A DNA stretch of 64,000 bases, taken from the NCBI RefSeq assembly GCF_016860605.1, contig NZ_BNJR01000011.1:17123-81122 (forward strand). The letters are read 5' to 3'. Shown piece after piece: positions 7,954 through 16,818 of this stretch; the first letter of the stretch is position 1, and every line of letters begins with the position of its first letter. The position numbers and the translations under genes are program-made. The notes beneath the pieces were generated by a model, which ran no database searches, had not been told where the DNA came from, and saw only the letters and a list, made by a program, of their open reading frames with translations. Origin of the DNA: Lentilactobacillus fungorum. Lineage in GTDB: Bacteria > Bacillota > Bacilli > Lactobacillales > Lactobacillaceae.

Positions 7954-9369
7954 ATGTCAAAACAAATTAAATTATCGCTATTTATTATGATCTTCGGTGC
8001 CTTTTTTGGCATCCTCTGTTCAACCCTGATGAACGTTGCCTTGCCCACCTTCATGCGGGCATTTGCAATCTCATCGTCCACTGTTCAGTGGGTTAGCAAC
8101 GGCTACATGCTGGTGAATGCCATCATGATTCCAGTCAGTGCCTATCTCACCAAGAAATTCACGTTTAGATCTTTGTTCATTGGATTTAGTACCATTTTTT
8201 TATTGGGAACGATTTTTGGCGCTATGGCCCCCAACTTTTTAACCTTAATTATCGGTCGAATGATTCAAGCAGTCGGCTCGGGGATGATGATGCCCTTAGT
8301 AAATATCTTAGCTATCCGTTACGCTGCTCGAGGCAAACAAGGCGCGGTAATGGGCCTTGTTGGCTTGGCTTTTAATTTCTCGCCAATCATTGGCCCCACC
8401 CTTTCTGGGGTGATCCTGGATTATTTTTCTTGGCGTTACTTATTTATTTTTGTTTTACCATTTATTATCGTTGATCTCATTTTAGCAGTTATCTCACTGC
8501 CCCTAGTCCCAACTAACCAAGAACCTCAATTTAATTCGTTGGGGCTAATCACCATCAGCTTAGGATTATTGGGATTGCTTTGGAGCTTTTCAAATATCGG
8601 CCAAGCCGCGCTGACTAACATGATCGTCTGGCTGCCATTTATGGTTGGCGTTTTGCTAATCACGGCTTTTGTCATTACCCAGCAACAATCCGATCACCCC
8701 TTTGTGAATTTAGTGGTTTTTAAAAACACGCAATTTACAACTGCGACTTTGGTCAATTCACTCATCGTTTCAACAATGTATGGCAACACCATTCTCTTGC
8801 CCCTACTCATCCAAACCATTATGGGAAAAAGTGCAATCATTTCAGGGCTGGCACTATTGCCGGGAGCGCTGCTAACCGGTGTCATGTCGCCCATCAGCGG
8901 CCGTTTATTTGATCGCTATCCCGTTCGGATCATTGTCACCACTGGTATTTTAATTGATTGTTTCGGAACGATGATGCAGGCGTTCATTGACGTTAACGCT
9001 TCGGTGATCATGCTGACGATGGGGCAAACAATTCGCCAACTCGGTTTAGTGTTAATCCTAATTCCCATTCAGACTCAAGCGCTGGCCTACCTGCCAAATA
9101 ACTTAATTTCAGATGGTGTTGCCGCGTTTAACACCCTGCGTCAAATTGCCGCTTCTTTTGGTACGGCCATTATCGTTGCGACCATTAACATTGCCAGTCA
9201 GGTATTCAGCCAACACCCCAACCATCAACAGATTGGCATTCAAGCGGGTTTTACGATGTGTTTGCTTTTTCTAATTATCGCATTGTTGGTTTCTAGAAAG
9301 CTGTACACCACCCATTCACATACGCCTAAGGCTCGTAAACACAAGCAGCCGACTTTAGCAAAGGTTTAG
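7954..9369 (+). CDS. MFS multidrug exporter, DHA2 (14-helix) family
   Basis: A 471-residue transporter of the drug:H+ antiporter-2 family (EmrB/QacA type). Fourteen hydrophobic segments are apparent; the first loop region has VQWVSNGYML and helix 5 has the antiporter motif GLAFNFSPIIGPTLSG, both typical of DHA2 pumps. It ends with a basic tail (KARKHKQ). ATG 7954 has GGAAG at 8 nt; an in-frame TTG at 7948 lies too close. It likely exports toxic organic compounds; the substrate is not visible. No regulator is adjacent. Confidence 0.85.
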   Translation: MSKQIKLSLFIMIFGAFFGILCSTLMNVALPTFMRAFAISSSTVQWVSNGYMLVNAIMIPVSAYLTKKFTFRSLFIGFSTIFLLGTIFGAMAPNFLTLIIGRMIQAVGSGMMMPLVNILAIRYAARGKQGAVMGLVGLAFNFSPIIGPTLSGVILDYFSWRYLFIFVLPFIIVDLILAVISLPLVPTNQEPQFNSLGLITISLGLLGLLWSFSNIGQAALTNMIVWLPFMVGVLLITAFVITQQQSDHPFVNLVVFKNTQFTTATLVNSLIVSTMYGNTILLPLLIQTIMGKSAIISGLALLPGALLTGVMSPISGRLFDRYPVRIIVTTGILIDCFGTMMQAFIDVNASVIMLTMGQTIRQLGLVLILIPIQTQALAYLPNNLISDGVAAFNTLRQIAASFGTAIIVATINIASQVFSQHPNHQQIGIQAGFTMCLLFLIIALLVSRKLYTTHSHTPKARKHKQPTLAKV

Positions 9370-9411
9370 CTAACTTATTAAAGCGTGACGCCAAATAAAA
9401 AATAGGCATAT

Positions 9412-9499
9412 AAACGCTTGCCCATAAGCCAAAAAGTCATGGCTAAGGGGCTTCTCAGTCTGGCTCTTAACTATCTAGCCTCGCTCACTTTTACAAGGA
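9412..9499 (+). repeat. Degenerate copy of the AGGACAGCT palindromic element
   Basis: The stretch ends with GCCTCGCTCACTTTTACAAGGAG, matching the CCGCTCACTT-T-rich end of the family at 41.5, 47.6 and 56.4 kb. The left part (AGGCATATAAACGC, ATAAGCC/GGCTAAG hairpin) is diverged. As elsewhere, its right end runs into the ribosome-binding site (AAGGAG) of the next gene. Confidence 0.5.
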
Positions 9500-9507
9500 G
9501 ATTTACA

Positions 9508-10224
9508 ATGACGACATTATTTTTAGTTTTGTTACCAGCAATCTTGGCCGGTATCGTTCAAGGCATTACCGGTTTTGGTTCAGCCATCGTGTTAATGGTC
9601 TTTTTACCAAGTATTTTGCCAATCCCCCAAAGTGCCGGCGTGGCCTCGCTCATTATGTCGGTGTCAAACCTCATGTTAGCATGGCGCTATCGACACAGTA
9701 TTCACTTCAAGCGCGTCATTTTCCCGTTTATCATTTACGCAGGGGTCGCATTTATCGCGCTTAAATTAGTGAATACGATTGACGTTCATCTGTTAAAATC
9801 AATGTTGGGTGGCCTGCTGGTTGCTTTATCACTTTATTTCTTACTGGTAAAGGCTAAGGTCCGTCATTATCCCATTTACGTGGCGATTATTTTTATGATC
9901 GTTTCCGGCTTCTTCAATGGCCTATTTGGCATTGGCGGACCGCTGATGGCACTATACTTTCTGTCATTGGCCGACACCAAAGAAACTTATCTAGCCAGCA
10001 TTCAAACGTTTTTCTTAATGGATCAACTTTACGTGACTTCTGTTCGGTTCTATGACGGCATTTTAAGCGTCAATGATATTCCGTTAATCTTACTTGGCAT
10101 TGTTGGCGGCATTATCGGCACCATGATTGCAAACCGGATAACGACTCACATGAATATCCAAATGATTCAAAAATGCGTCTTTGTTCTAATTGGGATAAGT
10201 GGGTTGTTTTATTTATTTCAGTGA
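9508..10224 (+). CDS. Sulfite exporter TauE/SafE family permease (second)
   Basis: A 238-residue membrane protein starting at ATG 9508 with AAGGAGATTTACA upstream. The N-terminal LPAILAGIVQGITGFGSAIVLM and the repeat NGLFGIGGPLMALYF in the second half are the duplicated glycine-rich motifs of TauE/SafE permeases. It differs clearly from the copy at 2.4 kb, so the two are not a recent duplication. Probable role is export or uptake of a small organic or sulfur-containing anion. Its leader carries a degenerate palindromic element. Confidence 0.85.
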   Translation: MTTLFLVLLPAILAGIVQGITGFGSAIVLMVFLPSILPIPQSAGVASLIMSVSNLMLAWRYRHSIHFKRVIFPFIIYAGVAFIALKLVNTIDVHLLKSMLGGLLVALSLYFLLVKAKVRHYPIYVAIIFMIVSGFFNGLFGIGGPLMALYFLSLADTKETYLASIQTFFLMDQLYVTSVRFYDGILSVNDIPLILLGIVGGIIGTMIANRITTHMNIQMIQKCVFVLIGISGLFYLFQ

Positions 10225-10230
10225 CCACGT

Positions 10231-10466
10231 TTAAGAACAGCTACACCAAGCATCGACCTAGTTGATAGGGTCCTTAACCAAATACCGGGATTCTTGGTTT
10301 GCCACCCATTACCTAGCCGAAATGCATGCCACCAGGCCGAAGTTTGTGTATAAGTAGCTTTCCCAAAAGTCCCAAGCCTGGAGGATTCCGTGAAAAGAGA
10401 CTTATGCGTCGATTTCTAATCGCCTAGTTCCACACGCTGCGTTGCTCATTTTTAGTTTGAAGGAGC
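10231..10466 (+). repeat. Two degenerate copies of the palindromic element before yaaA
   Basis: The first starts AAGAACAGCTAC and contains the inner hairpin ACCAAATACCGGGATTCTTGG. The second contains GTATAAGTAGC, CCCAAAAGTCCCAAGCCTGG, GACTTATGC and ends TCTAATCGCC-GCTGCGTTGCTC, the same order of blocks as the intact units elsewhere (TAAGCAC, AAAAATTCC, GACTTA, TTCTAA, GCTC). The right end is 20 nt from the yaaA ribosome-binding site. Decayed relative to the arrays at 41.5, 47.6 and 56.4 kb. Confidence 0.5.
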
Positions 10467-10471
10467 TTTTT

Positions 10472-11224
10472 ATGAAAATCATTATTTCGCCAGCCAAGAA
10501 AATGGTCGTCAATCAAGATGATTTTGACGTCCTCGATATGCCACTTTATTTGAATCAGGCCCAAGAACTGTTAAAGGCCATGCAGCAATTAAATTATCAA
10601 TCGGCCCAAAAGTTATGGCAAACTAGCGATCAATTAACCAAACTTGCTTATAACCAGTTGCAGCAAACCGACCTAAATCACCAATTAACCCCAGCAATTC
10701 TTGCTTTTTCCGGCATTCAGTATCAATACCTTGCGGCTGACTTGTTAAGCGAACCGGCATTAGCTTATCTTCAAGCAAACTTACGGATTTTATCCGGTTT
10801 TTATGGGATTTTGAAACCATTTGACGGAATTGTTCCCTATCGCTTGGAAATGGGTGCTAAATTAGCCGTAGCTGGCCAAAAGAATCTTTATGATTTTTGG
10901 GGTGATCAGCTTTATCAAGCATTAGGTGCTGGCCGTGAGCCAATCGTTAATTTAGCTTCCAAAGAATACGCCAAAGCTGTAACCCCGTTTTTAAAGCTCA
11001 CCGATCAATGGATTGACGTTGATTTTGTCCAAGAAGTCCAAGGTAAATTCAAGACAAAAGCTACCCTGGCTAAAATGGCTCGCGGTGAGATGGTCCGGTT
11101 TATGGCGGAAAACCAGATTACCACTATTGCTGGGCTGAAGGGGTTTGATTCACCAGATTATCGGTTTAGTGCGGCGAATTCGACGGAAACTAAGTTGGTG
11201 TTTGTGAGGCAAAATAAAAAATAA
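10472..11224 (+). CDS. yaaA: Peroxide stress protein YaaA (DUF328)
   Basis: A 250-residue protein starting MKIIISPAKKM, the invariant beginning of YaaA/UPF0246 proteins, followed by the family blocks AFSGIQYQYL, LSGFYGILKPFDGIVPYRLEMG and NLASKEYAKAV. In Escherichia coli YaaA limits free iron and oxidative DNA damage after peroxide exposure; the biochemical activity involves DNA binding. ATG 10472 is preceded by GAAGGAGC at good spacing. It is a single gene between palindromic repeats and a terminator. Confidence 0.92.
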   Translation: MKIIISPAKKMVVNQDDFDVLDMPLYLNQAQELLKAMQQLNYQSAQKLWQTSDQLTKLAYNQLQQTDLNHQLTPAILAFSGIQYQYLAADLLSEPALAYLQANLRILSGFYGILKPFDGIVPYRLEMGAKLAVAGQKNLYDFWGDQLYQALGAGREPIVNLASKEYAKAVTPFLKLTDQWIDVDFVQEVQGKFKTKATLAKMARGEMVRFMAENQITTIAGLKGFDSPDYRFSAANSTETKLVFVRQNKK

Positions 11225-11282
11225 ATTAAGTAGCTTGGAATACATGCCTCTTAATACAAATTGAAATCTTTACTTTAACGAC

Positions 11283-11322
11283 AAAAAGCTCCTCCTTGCA
11301 ATTTGAGGTAGGAACTTTTTTG
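11283..11322. terminator. Bidirectional terminator
   Basis: AAAAAGCTCCTCC pairs imperfectly with GAGGTAGGAACTTTTTT; lies between the convergent yaaA and GPH symporter genes. Confidence 0.6.
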
Positions 11323-11348
11323 ATCACACCAATACCAGTCAATCATAC

Positions 11349-12719
11349 TTATTCGTGTCTTGCTGCCAAATCACGCATAATCTTTGGATACTTCTTATCA
11401 AGATTGTACATTAAGAGCAAAACAATCTGGGCGATATAAATAACAACTGGAATATAAATAAACAATTGATAAATGGCGCCAATTGCGCTTGATGACTGAG
11501 TTGCCAGCGTTCCATTGTAATGACCCCAAGCAAGAACCCAGCCAGTTAATGCAGTTCCAAGGCCAACACCAACTTTTTGTCCCAGACTGCCACCACTATA
11601 AAGAAGTCCTTCAATTCGAACGTGGGTCTTCCATTCACCATACTCAATAGTATCAGGGAACATTGCCCAAACACCACCAAGTAACGGTGCTTGACCAAAG
11701 CCTTTAATAATTTGAGCAGTCATCACAACCCAGAAATTATCTGGAGCTACCAAAGTGAAGAAATACCCCACAATACTGACCAAAGATCCGGCAATCATGA
11801 CTTTAGTTTTGCCATATTTAGAAAATAGTTTTGCCATAATTAGGAAGCCAACCAGAACCGGTACAAGATAGCCGATGGTTAACACCCCAACTAATCCATC
11901 GTTATGCAAAATATATTTAGCATAATAAATCGTACTACCTTGGTTCAAAGCATAGCCAATACTGTAAATGATGAAGAAGATCGTTGCAATCCACCAATAT
12001 TTATTCTGAAAGATTGCATGTAAACTGGTTTTCAGCGGAATCTTTTCAGAAGCAGCGGATACCTGAACTCGTTCTCGTTGCGACTTAAAGACAATCATTA
12101 ACAAGCCGACCGAAATGATTGAGAGAATCGTGTATGTGATAATCCAACTGACTTGTTTGTTACCAAAGAAATTAACCATTGGCATCGTTGCATTAGTCAC
12201 GATCAAGACACCAATTTGAGCCATAAACATCCGAAATAGATTGAACTTTTCCCGCTGATGCTGATCACGAGTTACCAAAGAATTCAATGTCCCATAAGGA
12301 ATGGCAATTGCGGAAAAGGCAATCATTAACAGGTTGTATGACAGGAAAATATAAATAATTTTCCAAACCTCTGTCCAGCTGGCAGGAACGGCAAAAATCG
12401 AAATGGTTAGGATGGCAAATGGCAACGCACCGAATAACAGCCACGGTCGTGTTTTACCCCAACGACTGTGCGTTTTGTCCACCAAGCCACCAACAACCAC
12501 ATCAATAATTCCATCAAAGGAACGTGAAAACAACATCAAAGTTCCGATAATTCCAGCTGATATGCCAATGACATCTGTATAGAAAAATACAACAAACATC
12601 CCAAGTGAAGCAAACGTAAAGTTGATCGCCATATCACCAAAACCAAAGCCTACATAGTCCGTAAATCCTAGCTTTTCCTTAAATGAAACAGCGTGTTGAA
12701 CACCTGCATTACCTTCCAT
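11349..12719 (-). CDS. GPH-family glycoside:cation symporter, likely for arabinosides
   Basis: A 456-residue, 12-helix transporter of the glycoside-pentoside-hexuronide family. GFGDMAINFTFASLGMFVVFFYTDV at the start and DKTHSRWGKTRPWLLFG in the first cytoplasmic loop are family signatures. It lies 21 nt behind the GH51 arabinofuranosidase gene on the same strand, so it probably imports arabino-oligosaccharides or arabinosides for that enzyme, driven by H+ or Na+. The start follows TTGGAGATG. There is no fused IIA regulatory domain. Confidence 0.88.
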   Translation of the reverse strand: MEGNAGVQHAVSFKEKLGFTDYVGFGFGDMAINFTFASLGMFVVFFYTDVIGISAGIIGTLMLFSRSFDGIIDVVVGGLVDKTHSRWGKTRPWLLFGALPFAILTISIFAVPASWTEVWKIIYIFLSYNLLMIAFSAIAIPYGTLNSLVTRDQHQREKFNLFRMFMAQIGVLIVTNATMPMVNFFGNKQVSWIITYTILSIISVGLLMIVFKSQRERVQVSAASEKIPLKTSLHAIFQNKYWWIATIFFIIYSIGYALNQGSTIYYAKYILHNDGLVGVLTIGYLVPVLVGFLIMAKLFSKYGKTKVMIAGSLVSIVGYFFTLVAPDNFWVVMTAQIIKGFGQAPLLGGVWAMFPDTIEYGEWKTHVRIEGLLYSGGSLGQKVGVGLGTALTGWVLAWGHYNGTLATQSSSAIGAIYQLFIYIPVVIYIAQIVLLLMYNLDKKYPKIMRDLAARHE

Positions 12720-12740
12720 AACTTTTTACATCTCCAATCA

Positions 12741-14288
12741 TTAGGCGTCAACATCACAATTAATAACGTTCCAAGAAGCTTTTGGAAGCGAAAGATCCGC
12801 AATATCACTTGAAGGGGTTATCGTCTTTGGTACAACTTTATTTGGATTTTCAAATGTATTGGTAGCTTTCAATTCATCTCCGGTAAAGACAATTTGTTCT
12901 TTGGGTGTGATCTTGCCAAATCCATCAAATTTCAAATCTAACTTGGCTTCATTTTTTAAATCGTTATTTAAAGCAAAGATATGCAGCTGCTTCTTTTCTT
13001 TGTTATAAACTGTTGCCGAGGCAACCACTGGTAAATCACCATAATCGGTTGATTGTGTATCTCCAGAGACTTTTGCTGATAAGACAGTCCCCCTGCCGTA
13101 TTTAGATAACAGTGCAAATGGGTAGTAGATCGTTTGCTTCAGCAAGTTGCCATCTTCATCAGTCGTAATTGGTGAAATCACATTGAGTAATTGTGCTAAG
13201 CAAGCAATTTCAACTTGATCAACGTTGTTTAAAATGGTGATTCCTAATCCACCAACGGTTAACGCATCTAACAATGAATATTTCTCTTGTAAGATAGCTG
13301 GGTGTTCTTCCCACTTTTTAGCATCGGTTAACACAAAGGTTGTCATCCCATTAAGGTCGTCCAAGTTATCAATCTTAATATCTTGCATATTCCAAACATT
13401 CCACTCATCTAAGCAAATCTTGATGTCCTTATTTTTGTATTTTGGATCCTTTTGTAACGATTTGGAATAAGCAAGGACGTTCTTAGTGTTCTTAATATGA
13501 TCGTCTAGTTGCTTCCATGATGATAAGAAGTTCAGTGTTCCTTGACCCGAATTCATGTTGTAATTATGGGTTGAAATGTAGTCCACATATGGATAGAGAT
13601 CCTTCATAATGGTCTCGTCCCATTTCAAATAAGTTGGCAACATTTCATATGAACTGCCACAGGCAACCAGTTTGATACTGTCATCAACCCACTTCATCAT
13701 CTTGGCAGCTTCTCGAGCTTTCTTGGCATAATCTTCTGCTGACATGTGTCCGGCTTGCCAATCGCCTTCCATTTCGTTACCAAGGCACCAATACTTGATG
13801 TTATATGGCTTTCGATGACCGTTCTTAATTCGAAGGTCACTCCAGTAAGTGCCATGGTCGTGATTGCAGTATTCTACTAATTCAGCCGCGGAACGAATGT
13901 CACCTGTCCCCAAGTTAACTGCAATCATTGGTTCAATGCCAACTTCTTGCGCCCATTGACAGAAGTCATCAATGCCAAACGTGTTTGGCTCAATACTCGA
14001 CCAGGCAAAGTCCATTGTCTTGGGTCGTTTATCTTTAGGACCAATCCCGTCCTTCCAATTGTAGTTAGAAACAAAATTACCACCAGGATATCTGATAACG
14101 CCTAAGTTCAAATCCTTAACCGCTTTTTTGACATCTTTACGAAAACCATTCTCATCTGAAAATGATTTATCAGGATCATAAATGCCGCCATAAATTGAAC
14201 GGCCTAAATGTTCAGTAAATGAACTCCATACTTTTGGATCAACGTTTCCTAATTCAAATGACTTATCATAACTGTAAACGGACTTCAT
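12741..14288 (-). CDS. abfA: Alpha-L-arabinofuranosidase, GH51
   Basis: A 515-residue cytoplasmic glycoside hydrolase that releases terminal arabinofuranose from arabino-oligosaccharides or arabinoxylan fragments. Full family length, no signal peptide. The acid/base glutamate is in CLGNEMEGDW (E172) and the nucleophile in CLDEWNVW (E295), both intact; IRYPGGNFVSNYNWKDGIGP is the conserved substrate-site block. It is first in an operon with the GPH symporter and divergent from an ArsR-type regulator. A cre site 79 nt upstream indicates CcpA repression. Confidence 0.93.
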   Translation of the reverse strand: MKSVYSYDKSFELGNVDPKVWSSFTEHLGRSIYGGIYDPDKSFSDENGFRKDVKKAVKDLNLGVIRYPGGNFVSNYNWKDGIGPKDKRPKTMDFAWSSIEPNTFGIDDFCQWAQEVGIEPMIAVNLGTGDIRSAAELVEYCNHDHGTYWSDLRIKNGHRKPYNIKYWCLGNEMEGDWQAGHMSAEDYAKKAREAAKMMKWVDDSIKLVACGSSYEMLPTYLKWDETIMKDLYPYVDYISTHNYNMNSGQGTLNFLSSWKQLDDHIKNTKNVLAYSKSLQKDPKYKNKDIKICLDEWNVWNMQDIKIDNLDDLNGMTTFVLTDAKKWEEHPAILQEKYSLLDALTVGGLGITILNNVDQVEIACLAQLLNVISPITTDEDGNLLKQTIYYPFALLSKYGRGTVLSAKVSGDTQSTDYGDLPVVASATVYNKEKKQLHIFALNNDLKNEAKLDLKFDGFGKITPKEQIVFTGDELKATNTFENPNKVVPKTITPSSDIADLSLPKASWNVINCDVDA

Positions 14289-14366
14289 ATTGAAACTCTC
14301 CTTTTTTATTAATTACCTAGGTAAATGTCTTTCTTATCTGTGCGCATTTTTATAGTAGTCCGTTTC

Positions 14367-14380
14367 TGTTAGCGTTTGCA
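14367..14380. promoter_or_regulatory. Catabolite-responsive element (cre)
   Basis: TGTTAGCGTTTGCA; its complement TGCAAACGCTAACA matches the CcpA operator consensus TGWAARCGYTWNCW at 13 of 14 positions. It lies between the divergent abfA and regulator genes. The same region holds repeated GTTACTT/AAGTAACTT blocks (about 14482-14521) that could bind the ArsR-type regulator. Confidence 0.7.
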
Positions 14381-14532
14381 ATACCAAAACGATATTCAAT
14401 AACATAAATTTTCGCTTGAAATATCATAAAAGTTAATTGAATGTTGTGAATTAATCCACTATACTTGTTTTAGTATCAATTAAGTTACTTGCCAGATTTC
14501 AATTAACTGTTTAGTTACTTAAGGAAGGAAAA

Positions 14533-15426
14533 ATGATGATAGTCGATTTAAGCGAAAAATCACTGCCAGTTTATAAAGCGCTAGCTAATCCTGTGAGGTT
14601 AAAAATAATTCGAATTCTCTGCCAAAGGCCTTATAGTGTAAAAGCGTTGGCTAAGCAAATTGGCCTTAGCCAACCAATTACACTCCGCCACGTCAATCAG
14701 CTTCAAGAAGCTGGAATCGTCCAATTCAAACGCGATGGAAAAAATAAAGTTTCTCATATATGTATTACGGAAGTAAAGCTGGAATTGCCGCAACCAAACA
14801 ATACGTCACTCTTATCTCAAAGCGCTGACATTCCCGTTGGTTCTTACGTCGATTTTGATGTGACGCCAACTTGTGGTTTAGCTGATATTAATAACTTTAT
14901 CGGTAACGTTGACGACCCAAAATATTTTATGGATCCTGGGAGATTGAACGCTCAAATTCTGTGGTTCTCGAAAGGTTTCGTTGAATACAAAATTGGTAAT
15001 TATTTATTTGCTAAAGACCAAGTGCAAATGCTGACATTGTCTGGTGAATTTGGTTCTGAAGTACCATTATCCAACCCTGACTGGCCGTCGGATATCACTT
15101 TCACCCTTGATGGTCACGAGTTAGCGACTTGGACAAGCCAAGGTGATTTTGCTGATACCCGTGGAAAGTACACGCCCCGCTGGACACCGGAAGAATTTAA
15201 CCAATATGGAACCCAAATCACTATTTTGGTTTCCGACACGGGAACTTGGATTGGCGGGTCTAAGGTCAGCAATCTGACCATCGCTGATTTATTACCATTG
15301 CCAAGAAGAATGGACCTGAAAATTGAAGTCAAAGATAACGCTCAACACGTGGGTGGCTGTACAATTTTTGGCAAAAAGTTTGGTAATGTTGATCAGGATA
15401 TGAGGTTAACCTTGTATTACAAATAA
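14533..15426 (+). CDS. ArsR-type regulator with unusual C-terminal ligand domain
   Basis: A 297-residue regulator divergent from the arabinoside operon. Residues 1-85 form a winged HTH of ArsR type (LANPVRLKIIRIL, SVKALAKQIGLSQPITLRHVNQLQEAGIV). Residues about 90-297 are a beta-rich, tryptophan-rich domain (ILWFSKGFVEYKIG, DWPSDITFTLDGHELATW, YTPRWTPEEFNQYG) not found in metal-sensing ArsR proteins and lacking their cysteine pair. Aromatic-rich surfaces of this sort often bind sugars, so I infer sensing of arabinose or an arabinoside. The start is the first of two ATGs behind AAGGAAGG. Confidence 0.8.
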   Translation: MMIVDLSEKSLPVYKALANPVRLKIIRILCQRPYSVKALAKQIGLSQPITLRHVNQLQEAGIVQFKRDGKNKVSHICITEVKLELPQPNNTSLLSQSADIPVGSYVDFDVTPTCGLADINNFIGNVDDPKYFMDPGRLNAQILWFSKGFVEYKIGNYLFAKDQVQMLTLSGEFGSEVPLSNPDWPSDITFTLDGHELATWTSQGDFADTRGKYTPRWTPEEFNQYGTQITILVSDTGTWIGGSKVSNLTIADLLPLPRRMDLKIEVKDNAQHVGGCTIFGKKFGNVDQDMRLTLYYK

Positions 15427-15485
15427 GATTATTCAATGTCCTATAATCGGGGCAACTTCTATTCGCAAAATAATACTATGCAAAG

Positions 15486-15516
15486 GAAAAAAGAGGCGAT
15501 CATGACCTCTTTTTAT
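15486..15516 (+). terminator. Rho-independent terminator
   Basis: AAAAAGAGG and CCTCTTTTT around CGATCATGA; ends the regulator gene. Confidence 0.8.
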
Positions 15517-15689
15517 TTCGCACAAAAAGCCTAAAGTTACGTTTCTTATATATAATTAATCCGGCAAAACTTGTTCACGTTAATGTTATATAAGCTAACA
15601 TTCTCTGCTTTCCTTTTTTTCATTATTGGAGTAAAATAATTACTAATCATTTTTTAATGATATTTTAATGAAACGGAGAGTGTTTAAAC

Positions 15690-16805
15690 ATGTTTGATAA
15701 AACTTATCGTCGTGAGATCAATGACTGTGAACCATACATTGCTGGAGAAACTGAGGATGTTGTTCGCAGAAAATATCATCTTAATAAGGTTGTTAAATTA
15801 GGATCAAATGAGAATCCGTACGGCCCGTTTGATCATGCTAAGAAAGCCATGGTGCGCAGTATCGAAACCGTTAACCGGTATCCAGAAGATGATTTTGTCG
15901 AAATGAAAGAACTCATTGCAAAACAGTGGGGATTAAGTGCCGATAACGTCGCAATTGGCAGTGGTGCTGGCAATATTCTAGAAACCCTTTCAAAGGAATT
16001 CTTAAATGCAGGTGATGAAGTCTTAATCGCTAAGCAGTCTTATCGACTTTACAGAGAGATATCCAAAATGATGGGGGCTAAAGTAATTGAAATTCCCTTA
16101 ACAGACGATTTTCAGTTTAATTTAGATAGTTTTCAGAAACATATTAGTGATAAAACCAAGCTCATCTGGATCTGTAATCCCAACAACCCAACGTCAACAG
16201 TAACTGATGCCAAAAAACTAGATCAATTCATTAACAATTTACCCGATCATGTCTGGATTATCGTTGATGAAGCTTACGCGGATTTTTCAAACAAAGAAAA
16301 TCTGCCTAACTTTATTAAATATATTGGTAAGAAAAGAATCATTGTTGTCCGAACTTTCTCCAAGTTCTTTGGATTAGCCGGGGCCCGTTTGGGATATGCC
16401 TTGGCTGACACACAGGCAATCAACGGTTATGACACCGTCACGGAACCCTTCAGCACTAACCGGATGGTGTTAGCTGCGGCGAGTGCATCACTCAAGTTTG
16501 ATAAAGAACAAATCCAAACCACCCGCGAAAAAATCATCGCTTCAAGAGAGAAGCTTACTAAGCGTTTGACAGAGATGGGCTGTCAAGTTGCCCCCTCTGA
16601 AGCAAACTTTATCTTTGCGAAACTTCCTGATAATTTTGAGAACGCAACCACCGTTTGTGAAAACTTAATGAAACAAGGGGTTATCGTTCGGGACTGCACG
16701 CCTTGGGGCTATTCAGATTCAATTCGAATCACAATTGGCACATCTAAAGAGTTGGATTTCTTCTTAACTAAGTTCACTCAACTCACCACAACGGTCAACG
16801 AATAG
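15690..16805 (+). CDS. HisC-like PLP aminotransferase
   Basis: A 371-residue class I/II aminotransferase of the histidinol-phosphate aminotransferase group. Seen: GSNENPYGP near the start, CNPNNPTSTV, VDEAYADF and the PLP-lysine motif RTFSKFFGLAGARLGYA. There are no other his genes here; instead it heads an operon with an MFS transporter and a D-2-hydroxyacid dehydrogenase. Members of this group also transaminate aromatic amino acids, so this copy may convert an imported amino acid to its 2-keto acid rather than make histidine. Start at ATG 15690 behind AACGGAGAG. Confidence 0.85.
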   Translation: MFDKTYRREINDCEPYIAGETEDVVRRKYHLNKVVKLGSNENPYGPFDHAKKAMVRSIETVNRYPEDDFVEMKELIAKQWGLSADNVAIGSGAGNILETLSKEFLNAGDEVLIAKQSYRLYREISKMMGAKVIEIPLTDDFQFNLDSFQKHISDKTKLIWICNPNNPTSTVTDAKKLDQFINNLPDHVWIIVDEAYADFSNKENLPNFIKYIGKKRIIVVRTFSKFFGLAGARLGYALADTQAINGYDTVTEPFSTNRMVLAAASASLKFDKEQIQTTREKIIASREKLTKRLTEMGCQVAPSEANFIFAKLPDNFENATTVCENLMKQGVIVRDCTPWGYSDSIRITIGTSKELDFFLTKFTQLTTTVNE

Positions 16806-16818
16806 AGGTGTTCAGCTT

